Origin: Deinococcus sp. Arct2-2
GTDB lineage: Bacteria; Deinococcota; Deinococci; Deinococcales; Deinococcaceae
NCBI RefSeq assembly: GCF_004801315.1
Contig: NZ_SSNW01000022.1
Span: 1 to 62,381 of the forward strand
Direction: 5' to 3'
DNA: 62,381 nucleotides
Shown: in pieces, positions 21,534-30,420 of the stretch
How the letters are laid out: each line of letters starts with the position of its first letter
Numbering within the stretch: the first letter of the stretch is position 1
Program-made: the position numbers and the translations under genes
Notes under the pieces: generated by a model
The model's input: only the letters and a program-made list of their open reading frames with translations
The model's database searches: none
Told to the model about the DNA's origin: nothing

Positions 21534-22442
21534 ATGAACTCCACACGCCTGTCCACCCGCGCTCCACTCACCACCTGCGCCCTTATCATGTTGGCTCTCG
21601 TCTCCGGTGGCCAAACGCAAACCAGCCCGAATGTCATGAATGTGGCGACCAGTCCCAATGGCTCTACGGCTGCCGACATGTTCCGCGACCTCGGACGGGT
21701 CTGTACCTCAGCGGCCTTCTTGCGCCAGCGGCAGACTTCAGGCAGCGTAGAAAACATCGAGCTTTTATTGGAGAACAAAGTCGCGCTGGCCTTCGTGCAG
21801 CTTGATGTTCTCAAGGCCCGTGACCAGATTGACCAAGACCCCCGCGCCAAAGACCTGCGGGTGCTGTTGCCACTGAATTTCGATGAGATTCACTTGATCG
21901 TCAAACGCCCCAGCAAAGACGTATTTGGCCGGGTGAAGGGCATCGCCGCTTTTAGTGGCTTAAAAGGAAAGCGGGTAGGCGCATGGGGCGGCAGCGTCAT
22001 CACGGCTCAAATCTTGAAAGCCAAAGCGAAAAACGACTACACCATTGTCTCTCTGAATGACCGCGCAGCAGCCTTAGGCGCGCTGAATGCGGGCCAAATA
22101 GACGCTGTACTCGCGGTGGTGGGCCAGCCTGCCGACTGGGTCAACACCCTAAATCCCGCCGTGTTCACCCTCGCGCCGCTCGATATTCCGCAGGGCAGCC
22201 TGAACGGCTTTTACCGTCCTGCTCGGCTCCTGTACCCGAAACTTGGCGTGGCTACCAATACCTACAGCGTGCAGCGCCTCCTCATTACTCGCAATTTTAA
22301 AACCCCTGAACGCAGAATGCCGCTGCTGGCCTACCAAAAATGCGCCCTCGCCAAGCTGACCACCTTGCAGGAAACCGAAGGAATGCATCCCAAATGGAAC
22401 GACGTGACCTTCAAGGAAAGAGACTGGCCTCTGTTTAAATAA
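21534..22442 (+). CDS. TAXI/TRAP-like periplasmic binding protein
   Basis: 302 residues with a signal peptide (LTTCALIMLALVSGGQTQ) and a strong ribosome-binding site (GAGGAG, 5 bases before ATG). Features of TAXI-type solute receptors: TSGSVENIELLLENKVALAFVQ in the first lobe, LKGKRVGAWGGSV at the hinge, and ALNAGQIDAVLAVVGQPADW. The segment after residue 200 contains two Cys (FRDLGRVC lies early; YQKCALAKL late) that could form a disulfide. No TRAP membrane component is nearby, so either an orphan receptor or a sensor role is possible. The ligand is unknown. Confidence 0.65.
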   Translation: MNSTRLSTRAPLTTCALIMLALVSGGQTQTSPNVMNVATSPNGSTAADMFRDLGRVCTSAAFLRQRQTSGSVENIELLLENKVALAFVQLDVLKARDQIDQDPRAKDLRVLLPLNFDEIHLIVKRPSKDVFGRVKGIAAFSGLKGKRVGAWGGSVITAQILKAKAKNDYTIVSLNDRAAALGALNAGQIDAVLAVVGQPADWVNTLNPAVFTLAPLDIPQGSLNGFYRPARLLYPKLGVATNTYSVQRLLITRNFKTPERRMPLLAYQKCALAKLTTLQETEGMHPKWNDVTFKERDWPLFK

Positions 22443-22492
22443 ACTCGAGTTTGTATGAACTTCGAGCCAATCTGGGGGGGTAAGTGGCTTCT

Positions 22493-22939
22493 TCAGGCTT
22501 CCGCGTCGGCGGGATCAATGCCGCACCACAGCATTAAGGTGACACGCAATCCAGCCACATCCAACAAATTCATAGCTGCCAAAATCGCCGCCGTTACCTT
22601 CTCGCGGTCAGACGGGTCGAGATAGAATCCGTTTTCTTCCAAGATATTGAGCATGACTTGTAGGGCGGTGCGCTTGTTGCCGTCGCTGAAGCCATGATCG
22701 CGGGCCAATGTGTAGCCAATAGCTGCCAATTTGGTAAAAAAAGTGGGGTAAGCGTCTTCGCCAAAGGCACTGTCTACGGCTGTGGCGGCGGCGCTTTCGA
22801 TCACACTTTCGTGGGCAATACCCACCCGACCCGGAGACGTTTGCAAAATGCGGTCATGGGCGGCATAGATGAATGCAGGCGTAGGGTAATCCTGCCCTCT
22901 GTGACCGTAAAAATACTTTTTTGAAGGCCCCACGCTCAA
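22493..22939 (-). CDS. Doc-type (Fic fold) toxin
   Basis: 148 residues. The Fic/Doc signature reads HGFSDGNKRTA near residues 82-92, close to the canonical HxFx(D/N)xNKR; Doc proteins phosphorylate EF-Tu and arrest translation. The preceding ESAAATAVDSAFGEDAYPTFFTKLAAIGYTLARD matches the Doc helical core. The start is TTG overlapping the antitoxin stop by 4 bases (TTGA) or GTG two codons later. No Shine-Dalgarno is visible, so translation is probably coupled to the antitoxin gene. Confidence 0.85.
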   Translation of the reverse strand: MSVGPSKKYFYGHRGQDYPTPAFIYAAHDRILQTSPGRVGIAHESVIESAAATAVDSAFGEDAYPTFFTKLAAIGYTLARDHGFSDGNKRTALQVMLNILEENGFYLDPSDREKVTAAILAAMNLLDVAGLRVTLMLWCGIDPADAEA

Positions 22940-23109
22940 AGGGTGGCGAGGAGATCAAGAATCTTTTTGTCGGCGCGGATTTCCTGCTCCATCCACGCCT
23001 CGATTTCGGCGTCCGTCTGTTCGGGGCGGGCTTCCGGCTTGATTTCTCTCAGCGTCCGGAATACGCGGGGCTGGTCGTCGTTCTGATTTTTGTCAGTCTG
23101 TACAGTCAT
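22936..23109 (-). CDS. Small antitoxin-like protein upstream of doc
   Basis: 57 residues starting MTVQTDKNQNDDQPRV and ending DLLATL, with a charged helical middle (TDAEIEAWMEQEIRADKK). A strong purine-rich site (GGGGAGGGGA) lies just before the ATG at 23109. It immediately precedes and overlaps the Doc-type toxin. It lacks an obvious Phd/YefM N-terminal DNA-binding domain, so it is either a divergent short antitoxin or one that does not itself bind DNA. The role is inferred from position only. Confidence 0.6.
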   Translation of the reverse strand: MTVQTDKNQNDDQPRVFRTLREIKPEARPEQTDAEIEAWMEQEIRADKKILDLLATL

Positions 23110-23257
23110 CTTTTCCCCTCCCCACCCTGCGGCGCTCCCCTTCACTATGCCACAGCCTACGCTCCCAGCTTTCTGACCACCCACACACTCTCCAGTGTCA
23201 ATTCGGCCCCATTCTTTCGGATGATGTACACATATGAGAAGCGTGTTAGCGTAGCTC

Positions 23258-24025
23258 ATGACCCCATCCGTGCGCTTGCCCAGCGCCATTATTGCGACTG
23301 CTATCGCCTCTATCGCCTTTTTTGCCACCGGATTTGTGGTCGTGCGCGGGCTGGCCGACGTAAAAAATGCCAGCGACGTGATCAATGTGACGGGCAGTGC
23401 CAAACGCAACATTACCAGCGATTTGGCGGGGTGGACATTCACGGTTCGCAGCAGCGATGACGGCAATCTGCAAACGGCTTACAAGAATTTTCAGGGGGCG
23501 CAACCTGCCCTAGAGGCGTTTTTGCGGGCGCAAACCTTTTCTACAGCCGAACTGAGGCGCGAGCCGGTGAATGCGGGGCCACAAAACTACACGGTCATAG
23601 AAGACGTGAACGGGGAAAACGCGGAAGTGGAGCGCACCCGCTATGTGGTCAGCCAGACTTACCGCGTACAGTCCAGCAACATTGCCAAGCTGCAAACTGC
23701 GGTGGGTGCGGCGACGGCGGCCTTTGTAAATGCCAGCACAGGCGGCGTGAGTATCGAAAGCGGCGACGTGCAATACCTGTACACCAAGCTGAGTGACGTG
23801 CGCGTGCAACTGCTGGAAGAAGCCAGCAAAGACGCCCAGCGCCGCGCACAGGCCATTGCCCAGAGCGCCGGAAACTCCATCGGGGCCGTGAAGAATGCCC
23901 GCGTGGGGGTGTTCCAGATTACGCCCCGTTTTGAAACCAGCGTAGAAGACACGGGCAGCTACGACACCACAGCGTTAGAGAAAGACGTGACAGCGGTGGT
24001 GGAAATAGACTTTGTGGTGAAGTGA
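23258..24025 (+). CDS. SIMPL (DUF541) domain envelope protein
   Basis: 255 residues. An N-terminal membrane anchor/signal (AIIATAIASIAFFATGFVVV) is followed by a SIMPL domain: INVTGSAKRNITSDLAGWTF, then RYVVSQTYRVQ and EEASKDAQRRAQAIAQSAGNSIGAVKN, and C-terminal DVTAVVEIDFVVK. SIMPL proteins are periplasmic, and their function is poorly defined. TAGCGT lies 5 bases before the ATG, so the mRNA is probably leaderless. Confidence 0.88.
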   Translation: MTPSVRLPSAIIATAIASIAFFATGFVVVRGLADVKNASDVINVTGSAKRNITSDLAGWTFTVRSSDDGNLQTAYKNFQGAQPALEAFLRAQTFSTAELRREPVNAGPQNYTVIEDVNGENAEVERTRYVVSQTYRVQSSNIAKLQTAVGAATAAFVNASTGGVSIESGDVQYLYTKLSDVRVQLLEEASKDAQRRAQAIAQSAGNSIGAVKNARVGVFQITPRFETSVEDTGSYDTTALEKDVTAVVEIDFVVK

Positions 24026-24035
24026 AAGACCGTCT

Positions 24036-24133
24036 GAGGGTCTAAGAAAGGCATTCGCTGACGCTCACTCACCGCCTGTTTAAGCCCAAGAACCGGACTG
24101 ACTCTGCACCTTAGACCCTCGACCTTTAGACCT
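24036..24133. repeat. Short palindromic repeat related to family A
   Basis: Begins GTCTGAGGGTCTAAG and ends CTTAGACCCTCGACCTTTAGAC, its approximate reverse complement, with GCATTCGCTGACGCTCACTCACC inside split across the middle. The same arrangement is at 49656-49838. The 3' end overlaps the stop codon of the HDAC-like gene. Confidence 0.5.
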
Positions 24134-25073
24134 CCCCACCCACCGCCCCAAACGCTGACAACGCCGCCTCCAACGTCCCCAACCGCGCCGCGATCAGCGT
24201 TTGGGGATTTGTGTTGTAGCCGCCCGCCATGACCAGCCCCAGCGGAATGCCGCGTAGGGCGGCCCAGCGGCACACGCGTTCATCCCGTTCGCGCACCCCG
24301 GCAGGCGTGAGGGCAAGGCGGCCCAACTGATCGCCTTCTAGCACATCGGCCCCAGCGAGGTAACAGATAAAATCGGGGGCGAAGGCGTGCAGCGCGGGGA
24401 ATACTGAATCCTGTACTGCTGCCAAATACACCGCGTCACCTGTGCCGTCTGGCAGGGCCACGTCCAGCCCACTGACCTCCTTCTGAAAGGGGTAATTGTT
24501 GGCTCCATGCACGCTGACGGTGAACACGCGGGGTTCGGCGGCAAAGATGGAGGCCGTGCCGTTGCCCTGATGCACGTCCAAATCGACGATAGCGATGCGT
24601 TGGGCGCGGTGTTCGTCAAGTAGCCATTGGGCGCTGATCGCCACGTCGTTGAGGAAAGAAAACCCCTCGGCGTGGGCGCGGTAGGCGTGGTGCGTGCCGC
24701 CGCCCAGATTGATGCCGAGGCCCAAAGCCAAAGCGTCCTGCGTGGCCGCCAAGGTTGCGCCGCTGCTGGCTAAGCCGCGCTCTACAACGGCAGGAGACCA
24801 AGCAAATCCCAGCGCCCGTTCTTCCGCCCGCGAAACCTCTCCAGCCCGCCAGCGGCGCAGATAATCGGCGTCGTGGACACGCTCGGCCAATTTCCAGTCC
24901 AGCACCGGGGCATCCAACAGCGGCAGCCTCTCCCCTGCTCCGGCCAGCAACGTTTCACGGAATTCGGCGGGCAAGAACTGACGGCGTGGCGGCGGGCCAG
25001 CGGTAAAGGACGCACCCAGAAAGGCAGTGAATGCGCGGTAGGGATGTAGAGCAGTGTGTGGAATAGGGGACAC
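24126..25073 (-). CDS. Histone deacetylase-family hydrolase (AcuC/HdaH-like)
   Basis: 315 residues. Zinc deacetylase fold: tandem His in GGGTHHAYRAHAEGFSFLNDV, metal ligands Asp and His in DLDVHQGNGT, the third ligand in GADVLEGDQ, and the final MAGGYN with the catalytic-site Tyr. Bacterial members act on acetylpolyamines, acetoin-related substrates or acetyl-lysine; the substrate cannot be told here. The GTG at 25073 is the start because TAGGCT (25081-25086 on the minus strand) stands exactly 7 bases before it. The longer open frame runs antisense through the neighbouring GNAT gene and is rejected. Confidence 0.88.
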   Translation of the reverse strand: MSPIPHTALHPYRAFTAFLGASFTAGPPPRRQFLPAEFRETLLAGAGERLPLLDAPVLDWKLAERVHDADYLRRWRAGEVSRAEERALGFAWSPAVVERGLASSGATLAATQDALALGLGINLGGGTHHAYRAHAEGFSFLNDVAISAQWLLDEHRAQRIAIVDLDVHQGNGTASIFAAEPRVFTVSVHGANNYPFQKEVSGLDVALPDGTGDAVYLAAVQDSVFPALHAFAPDFICYLAGADVLEGDQLGRLALTPAGVRERDERVCRWAALRGIPLGLVMAGGYNTNPQTLIAARLGTLEAALSAFGAVGGEV

Positions 25074-25080
25074 TGAATCC

Positions 25081-25090
25081 AGCCTATCCT
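25081..25090. promoter_or_regulatory. Overlapping divergent -10 boxes
   Basis: AGCCTATCCT reads TAGGCT on the minus strand (for the HDAC-like gene, GTG 7 bases away) and TATCCT on the plus strand (for the GNAT gene, ATG 6 bases away). The two hexamers share the central TA. The start codons are only 23 bases apart and both transcripts should be leaderless. Confidence 0.65.
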
Positions 25091-25096
25091 GCGGGC

Positions 25097-25606
25097 ATGG
25101 CCGTGACCCTGCGCCCCTTGCGAGCCGGCGACGAGCAGGCCGCCGTGCGCTGGGCCGCCGATTCAGAGTTTTGCCTTGCCGCAGGCTGGACGCCCCACCT
25201 TGCCCCGCGTGTCGTGCAGACCCACTGGAAGCGCCTGATTGCCGGAGCCGGGCCGGACTTTTTGCGGCTGGGAATCGAGGAAAACGCAGAACTTGTGGGA
25301 TACGTAGACCTTGCCAATAAGCAGGCGCATACGGCAGAACTGGGCGTGGCGATTGGCGAGCGGGCGCAGTGGGGGCGTGGGCTGGCGCATCAGGCGTGCA
25401 GATTAGTGCTAGCACACGCATTCGGCCCGCTTGGACTACAGACGGTCACGGCACAGGTTCACGCGCCCAATCTCCGTTCTCATCGGCTGATGCTGGGGCT
25501 GGGATTTACCGCATCGGGGCGGGCTGAGCCGGAACTGTACCGGGGGGAGTGGGTGGAGGTGGTGTGTTACCTGCTAGGGCGGGAGAGTTTTTTAGGCTGT
25601 GGGTGA
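25097..25606 (+). CDS. GNAT N-acetyltransferase (RimJ/RimL-like)
   Basis: 169 residues starting MAVTLRPLRAGDEQAA. GNAT motif A is LGVAIGERAQWGRGLAHQA (Q/RxxGxA-type loop at about residues 92-98), followed by the C-terminal MLGLGFTASGRAEPELYRGEW pattern of ribosomal-protein or small-molecule N-acetyltransferases. The stop codon TGA sits in the first bases of palindromic repeat B copy 2, so the repeat insertion may have set the present C-terminus. Sharing a control region with a deacetylase-family gene is suggestive but does not prove a functional pair. Confidence 0.87.
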   Translation: MAVTLRPLRAGDEQAAVRWAADSEFCLAAGWTPHLAPRVVQTHWKRLIAGAGPDFLRLGIEENAELVGYVDLANKQAHTAELGVAIGERAQWGRGLAHQACRLVLAHAFGPLGLQTVTAQVHAPNLRSHRLMLGLGFTASGRAEPELYRGEWVEVVCYLLGRESFLGCG

Positions 25607-25734
25607 ACCCCCCCCGTTGCTAGCGCAACGACCCCCCTTAGAGGGGAGGACAAGGGCTGTTGCGCTCCCCTCTAAGGGGGGGCTGGCTGCGGACTGGTAC
25701 AGCCGCGAAGCGGAGCAGACTGGGGGGTTCACCC
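25602..25734. repeat. Palindromic repeat family B, copy 2
   Basis: The fullest copy: GGTGAACCCCCC at the left and GGGGGGTTCACC at the right are perfect inverted repeats, with internal CCCCCCTTAGAGGGGAGG and CTCCCCTCTAAGGGGGGG also complementary. A 25-base insert around 25696-25715 distinguishes it from the other copies. It overlaps the end of the GNAT gene. Confidence 0.85.
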
Positions 25735-25821
25735 TGAATCTCACCCCTAGCCGTTCGGATAGGCCGCCGCCCCCACCATTTGCCCGGCGCGGTTTTGGGC
25801 CGCTGGACGCATGCTATGGGC

Positions 25822-26892
25822 ATGACGAATTTCAATGACATGAGCAAGATTTCGGAAAGCTTAGCGGACGCCGCGCAAACGGCGGGACAATATGTAGTGA
25901 CAGTGTTGGGTGGACGCCCAGTCAGCGGCACGGTAGTTGCCGATGGGCAGGTGTTGACGGCAGCGCATGTACTGCACAGCGATGAAGTGACGGTTCGCAC
26001 GGCAGATGGCCGCGAACTGGCTGCCACCGTTGCGGGGCGTGACCCGGCCACCGATTTGGCGTTGCTGCGGGTAGAAGGGCTGAATATGCCCGCGATTGCT
26101 GCAAGCAATGGAGCGCGGGTAGGCGAATTGCTGCTGGCGGTGGGCCGCCCCATGCACGGCCTACAGGTCACGTTGGGCCTGATGGAACGCGCCGAAGCGC
26201 CTCAGCGTGGGCCGATGCGCGGCTGGCTGGAGGCCGGAGCCGCTCCTTTTCGCGGCGTGACCGGGGGCGCACTCGTAGACGCTCGGGGCGGCTTGGTGGG
26301 CATCCTGAATGCGGGCATCAGCCGGGGAACCCTACTGGCCGTTCCCGCAGCCCGCGCCCTCCGGGTAGCCGAGTTGCTGAATACGGCGGGGCGCGTGCCT
26401 CGTGGGTATTTGGGACTGGCAACTCAGCCCGTTCACTTTCCTGAACAACAGCAAGCAGAAACGGGCAATGAGAGCGCCGCAGATGCACCCAAACCCGAAG
26501 GCAAAACTGAAGAGCGCGGCGAACATGGCCCACGCCGGGGAGCCGGACGGAGCGAGCGCGGCGGCCCCATGTGGGATGGACGAGGAGACGGCAGGCGCGA
26601 AGCCATGCGAGAAGCACGCGGCTGGAATGGGCGCGGTGGCCCCGGCTGGGGTGGCCCGCACGGTGGACGGGGCCGAGTTGGTCTGACGGTGGTGCAGGTA
26701 GAAACAGGCAGCCCCGCCGCCAATGCAGGACTCTTGGTGGGTGACGTGCTGCTGGCCCTCGACGGTCAGGCCGTGCGGCATCCCGGCGAATTGCTGGAGC
26801 GGGTGCGCGAGCGGGCCGGGGAAACCCTAGCCGTGCGTGTGCTGCGCGGCGGCCAAGAAACCGACGTGACCGTCACTGTCGGAGAACGCTGA
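25822..26892 (+). CDS. HtrA/DegP-like protein with Thr in place of catalytic Ser
   Basis: 356 residues. Chymotrypsin-like domain with His49 in LTAAHVL and Asp78 in DPATDLALL, but the nucleophile motif GNSGGP reads GVTGGA, with Thr at 147. A Gly/Arg-rich disordered linker of about 90 residues (GRGGPGWGGPHGGRG) joins it to a C-terminal PDZ domain (GSPAANAGLLVGDVLLALDG). There is no signal peptide at the preferred start, so it may be cytoplasmic. CATGCT lies 6 bases before the ATG at 25822. Probably inactive or weakly active as a protease, perhaps a binding scaffold. A LuxR-type gene follows 35 bases downstream. Confidence 0.8.
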   Translation: MTNFNDMSKISESLADAAQTAGQYVVTVLGGRPVSGTVVADGQVLTAAHVLHSDEVTVRTADGRELAATVAGRDPATDLALLRVEGLNMPAIAASNGARVGELLLAVGRPMHGLQVTLGLMERAEAPQRGPMRGWLEAGAAPFRGVTGGALVDARGGLVGILNAGISRGTLLAVPAARALRVAELLNTAGRVPRGYLGLATQPVHFPEQQQAETGNESAADAPKPEGKTEERGEHGPRRGAGRSERGGPMWDGRGDGRREAMREARGWNGRGGPGWGGPHGGRGRVGLTVVQVETGSPAANAGLLVGDVLLALDGQAVRHPGELLERVRERAGETLAVRVLRGGQETDVTVTVGER

Positions 26893-26927
26893 GCTTCTTG
26901 CCCCCGCCCGTGCGCGTAGCATCAGGC

Positions 26928-27536
26928 ATGACTGAACCTGCCGTCCCAAGCCACTTGCTGCCCTCGGTGCGGGTGGCGGTGCGTTCCGGGATGCTGCGGG
27001 CGGGGGTAGAAAGCCTGCTGGGGGCGGCGGGCGTACTTGTCGTTCTGAATGGAGAGGCCGACGTGCTGATCGTGGACGATGCGTGGCTGGCTGACCCCGA
27101 CGCGCTGGCCGACGCCTTGGCCGACTCCGGAGCAATCGTGGCGATGGGCAGTGGCAACTGGGCCAACCTTCTTCCCGAACTGACGGGCGGCGGCTGGGCA
27201 ATCCTGAGTGCCGACGCCACGCCCGCCGAACTGTTGGCCGGAGTGCTGGGCGCGGCGGCAGGTTTGGTGGTGCTGCCGCCCGCGCTATTTCAGGCCGCAG
27301 AGCTTGACTCAGAAGACACCGACACCCCGCCTTCCGACGTGACCCTGACCCCCCGCGAACACGACGTGTTGGTGCTGCTGGCAGAAGGCCTCAGCAACAA
27401 GCGGGCGGCGCGGGAACTGGGCGTCACCGAAAGCACCATCAAGTTTCATGTGCAGGCGGTGTACTCGAAATTGGGCGTGCAAAGCCGCGCCGGAGCCGTG
27501 GCACGCGGCATCGGGCTGGGGCTGGTCAGTGTGTGA
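26928..27536 (+). CDS. LuxR/NarL-type regulator with degenerate receiver
   Basis: 202 residues. The C-terminal 65 residues are a LuxR helix-turn-helix (LTPREHDVLVLLAEGLSNKRAARELGVTESTIKFHVQ). The N-terminal part has the outline of a receiver (VRVAVRSGMLRAGVESLL, then DVLIVDDAWLAD) but is shorter than usual and the phosphoacceptor Asp is not clearly placed, so control may not be by phosphorylation. TAGCAT lies 5 bases before the ATG at 26928. Tight linkage to the HtrA-like gene suggests a joint pathway. Confidence 0.8.
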   Translation: MTEPAVPSHLLPSVRVAVRSGMLRAGVESLLGAAGVLVVLNGEADVLIVDDAWLADPDALADALADSGAIVAMGSGNWANLLPELTGGGWAILSADATPAELLAGVLGAAAGLVVLPPALFQAAELDSEDTDTPPSDVTLTPREHDVLVLLAEGLSNKRAARELGVTESTIKFHVQAVYSKLGVQSRAGAVARGIGLGLVSV

Positions 27537-27580
27537 GTTGTGGATTGGGAGTATTGGGCTTGGCGACACTCGGAGTTGGA

Positions 27581-27690
27581 AGGCGAACCCCCCGGTTGCT
27601 AACGCAACGCCCCCCTTGAGGGGAGGATTCGACAGCTTTTGCGCTCCCCTCAAGGGGGGCTGGCTGCAAAGCAGACTGGGGGGTTCACCC
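27581..27690. repeat. Palindromic repeat family B, copy 3
   Basis: GGCGAACCCCCCGGTTGCTAA at the left and GCAGACTGGGGGGTTCACC at the right, with CCCCCCTTGAGGGGAGG and CTCCCCTCAAGGGGGG inside. Preceded, like copy 1, by GTTGGAAGG. The remaining 80 bases up to the next gene hold nothing recognised. Confidence 0.8.
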
Positions 27691-27772
27691 ACAACCGCAA
27701 TACACAAAAATTCAGCTCCATTCCTCTCGTTTATCACAAGAAGAATGGGGCTGCATCTCTGCTTACCAGTTC

Positions 27773-28771
<999 letters not shown>

Positions 28772-29278
28772 GGAAACTCCTTTGGTGCAGGCGGGGCGGG
28801 AAAAGAATGACAGACAGGCAAGGCTACTCCCCCGCTTGGGTAGAGGACATAGACCAATCGTTTAGCGAGGGCCAAGGCTTTACGGCGTTTGAAGAAGGTT
28901 CGCGCCGGTTCAGAATTAAGGTTCCATGTCACACATCGACAGCACTCCCATCAACCGTCCTGCGGATCACGCGCCACCTCTACCCGCAGCAGCGACGTGA
29001 GCAGCAACACACACAGCAGCAAGTGGGGCAGCGCCCCAAATATGAGACCTATGGGAATGGTCAGGAGCAGCACGGCAGCCAAACCGAGGCGCACCCAGCC
29101 GGGGCCGATGCCCACGATTCGGCGGTAGATCACGTCGCCCAGCAGGTACAGGCCGAGGCCGAAGGTCAGGTTCCAAATGCCGATGGTGTCCGGATGCCCG
29201 GTGGGATGGTAATGCTCCAGGAATGACTTCTAGAACTTGACCCTGCTGAAGCGAGGGACGAGCACACTGGAGAGCATC

Positions 29279-29566
29279 ATGGGGAAACAACGGAACACCT
29301 GGACGACCGACGTCAAAGAAGCCACCTAACTGAGCGTCTTGCGCGGAGAGTTGGGGGTAGCAGAAGCGGCCCGACAGCATGACGTCAACGAGAGTTTGAT
29401 CCACAGTTGGAAAGCTCAGTTCTTGGAAGCGGGCCGTGCCCGCCTCGCCGGAGATCGTCCGGATCAAGGGGTGAGTCTGTTGGAGCGGGAGAACGACCGA
29501 CTGAAGCGCATTGTGGCGGAGAAGGAATTGGAGCTTGATATCGCGCGAAAAGTGCGGCGGCTCTGA
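29279..29566 (+). pseudogene. IS3-family orfA with an in-frame stop
   Basis: Reading from ATG 29279 gives GKQRNTWTTDVKEAT, then TAA at 29327-29329, then LSVLRGELGVAEAARQHDV and the leucine-zipper end of a typical IS3 OrfA helix-turn-helix protein. Codon 17 is thus a nonsense mutation; a downstream TTG could restart translation. An A-AAA-G motif near 29548-29552 lies where IS3 elements make their -1 frameshift into orfB, which is indeed in the -1 frame. Confidence 0.8.
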
Positions 29567-29568
29567 CG

Positions 29569-30420
29569 ATGGACGACCTCATGGTCCTTCGGCAGAGCCA
29601 TCCCCAGCTCAGCTTGCGGCGCTTGGCCCACTACGCTGAGATCCCGTATTGGCGGCTGCGCGACCATCAGCACAGCGAGCCGACTCGCTGTGCGCGCCAG
29701 CAGCACCGGGATGAGCTGTACGAGCAGGTGCGCCAGACAGCGTTGTTGCACCCGACTTCGGGCTACCGCTTGCTCTATCAGGACTTGAAAGCTCAAGGCC
29801 AAGCCATTGGCTTACACCAGATTCGAGTGGCGCTCGGTGAACTGCAACTGCATCCCCCGCAGCCTCGGAACACAAGGAACCCTTCTCCCACAGTGTCCAG
29901 TCCTCAGGACTGGCCCGAAGGACGCCGGGTGCAGATTGACGCCACACGCCTCTCACTCCCAGATGGCGTCTGCTGGATTTACTTTGTTCTAGACGTCATT
30001 TCACGCGTGGTTCTGGCCAGCCGGGTCGTGCGGAGTCTGTCCATGCACCTTGCCAAGCTCACGCTGGACGAAGCGGTCGCTGTCCTGCGGGCCGAGGGCT
30101 ACGCGGAGACGATCCTCGTGCACAGTGACGGCGGCAGCGACTTTACCAGTGAGGTCTTCCAACAGGGGTGTTTGAAGTACGGCAGCTGGGTGCGCTCCAA
30201 GGTCTCCCAGCCCGGCGGCACCGGAATCCTGGAAAGACTCAACCGAACCTATAAATATCAATTTGCTTTCCGCCACGACTGGCAGTCCATGGCTGAGGTT
30301 CGCGCCGCCATGCCAGAATTTCACCGCTGGTACAACCACCAGCGCCGTCACTCGGCGCTGGGCTACGCCACGCCTTGGTCTACACTTACCTCATCGGCGA
30401 ACGCTCGCAACGCCGCTTGA
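29569..30420 (+). CDS. IS3-family orfB transposase (DDE integrase core)
   Basis: 283 residues. HTH_21-like N-terminus (RQTALLHPTSGYRLLYQDLKA) and an rve integrase core with the DDE acidic residues in RVQIDATRLSLPDG, LVHSDGGSDFTS and GILERLNRTYK, ending in HRWYNHQRRHSALGY. Intact by itself, but production of the OrfAB fusion is compromised by the nonsense codon in orfA. Confidence 0.93.
   Translation: MDDLMVLRQSHPQLSLRRLAHYAEIPYWRLRDHQHSEPTRCARQQHRDELYEQVRQTALLHPTSGYRLLYQDLKAQGQAIGLHQIRVALGELQLHPPQPRNTRNPSPTVSSPQDWPEGRRVQIDATRLSLPDGVCWIYFVLDVISRVVLASRVVRSLSMHLAKLTLDEAVAVLRAEGYAETILVHSDGGSDFTSEVFQQGCLKYGSWVRSKVSQPGGTGILERLNRTYKYQFAFRHDWQSMAEVRAAMPEFHRWYNHQRRHSALGYATPWSTLTSSANARNAA

Noticed and set aside
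25074..25421. N-terminal extension of the HDAC-like protein
   Set aside because: It runs antisense through the GNAT gene, has no similarity to the family, and the promoter box sits just before GTG 25073.
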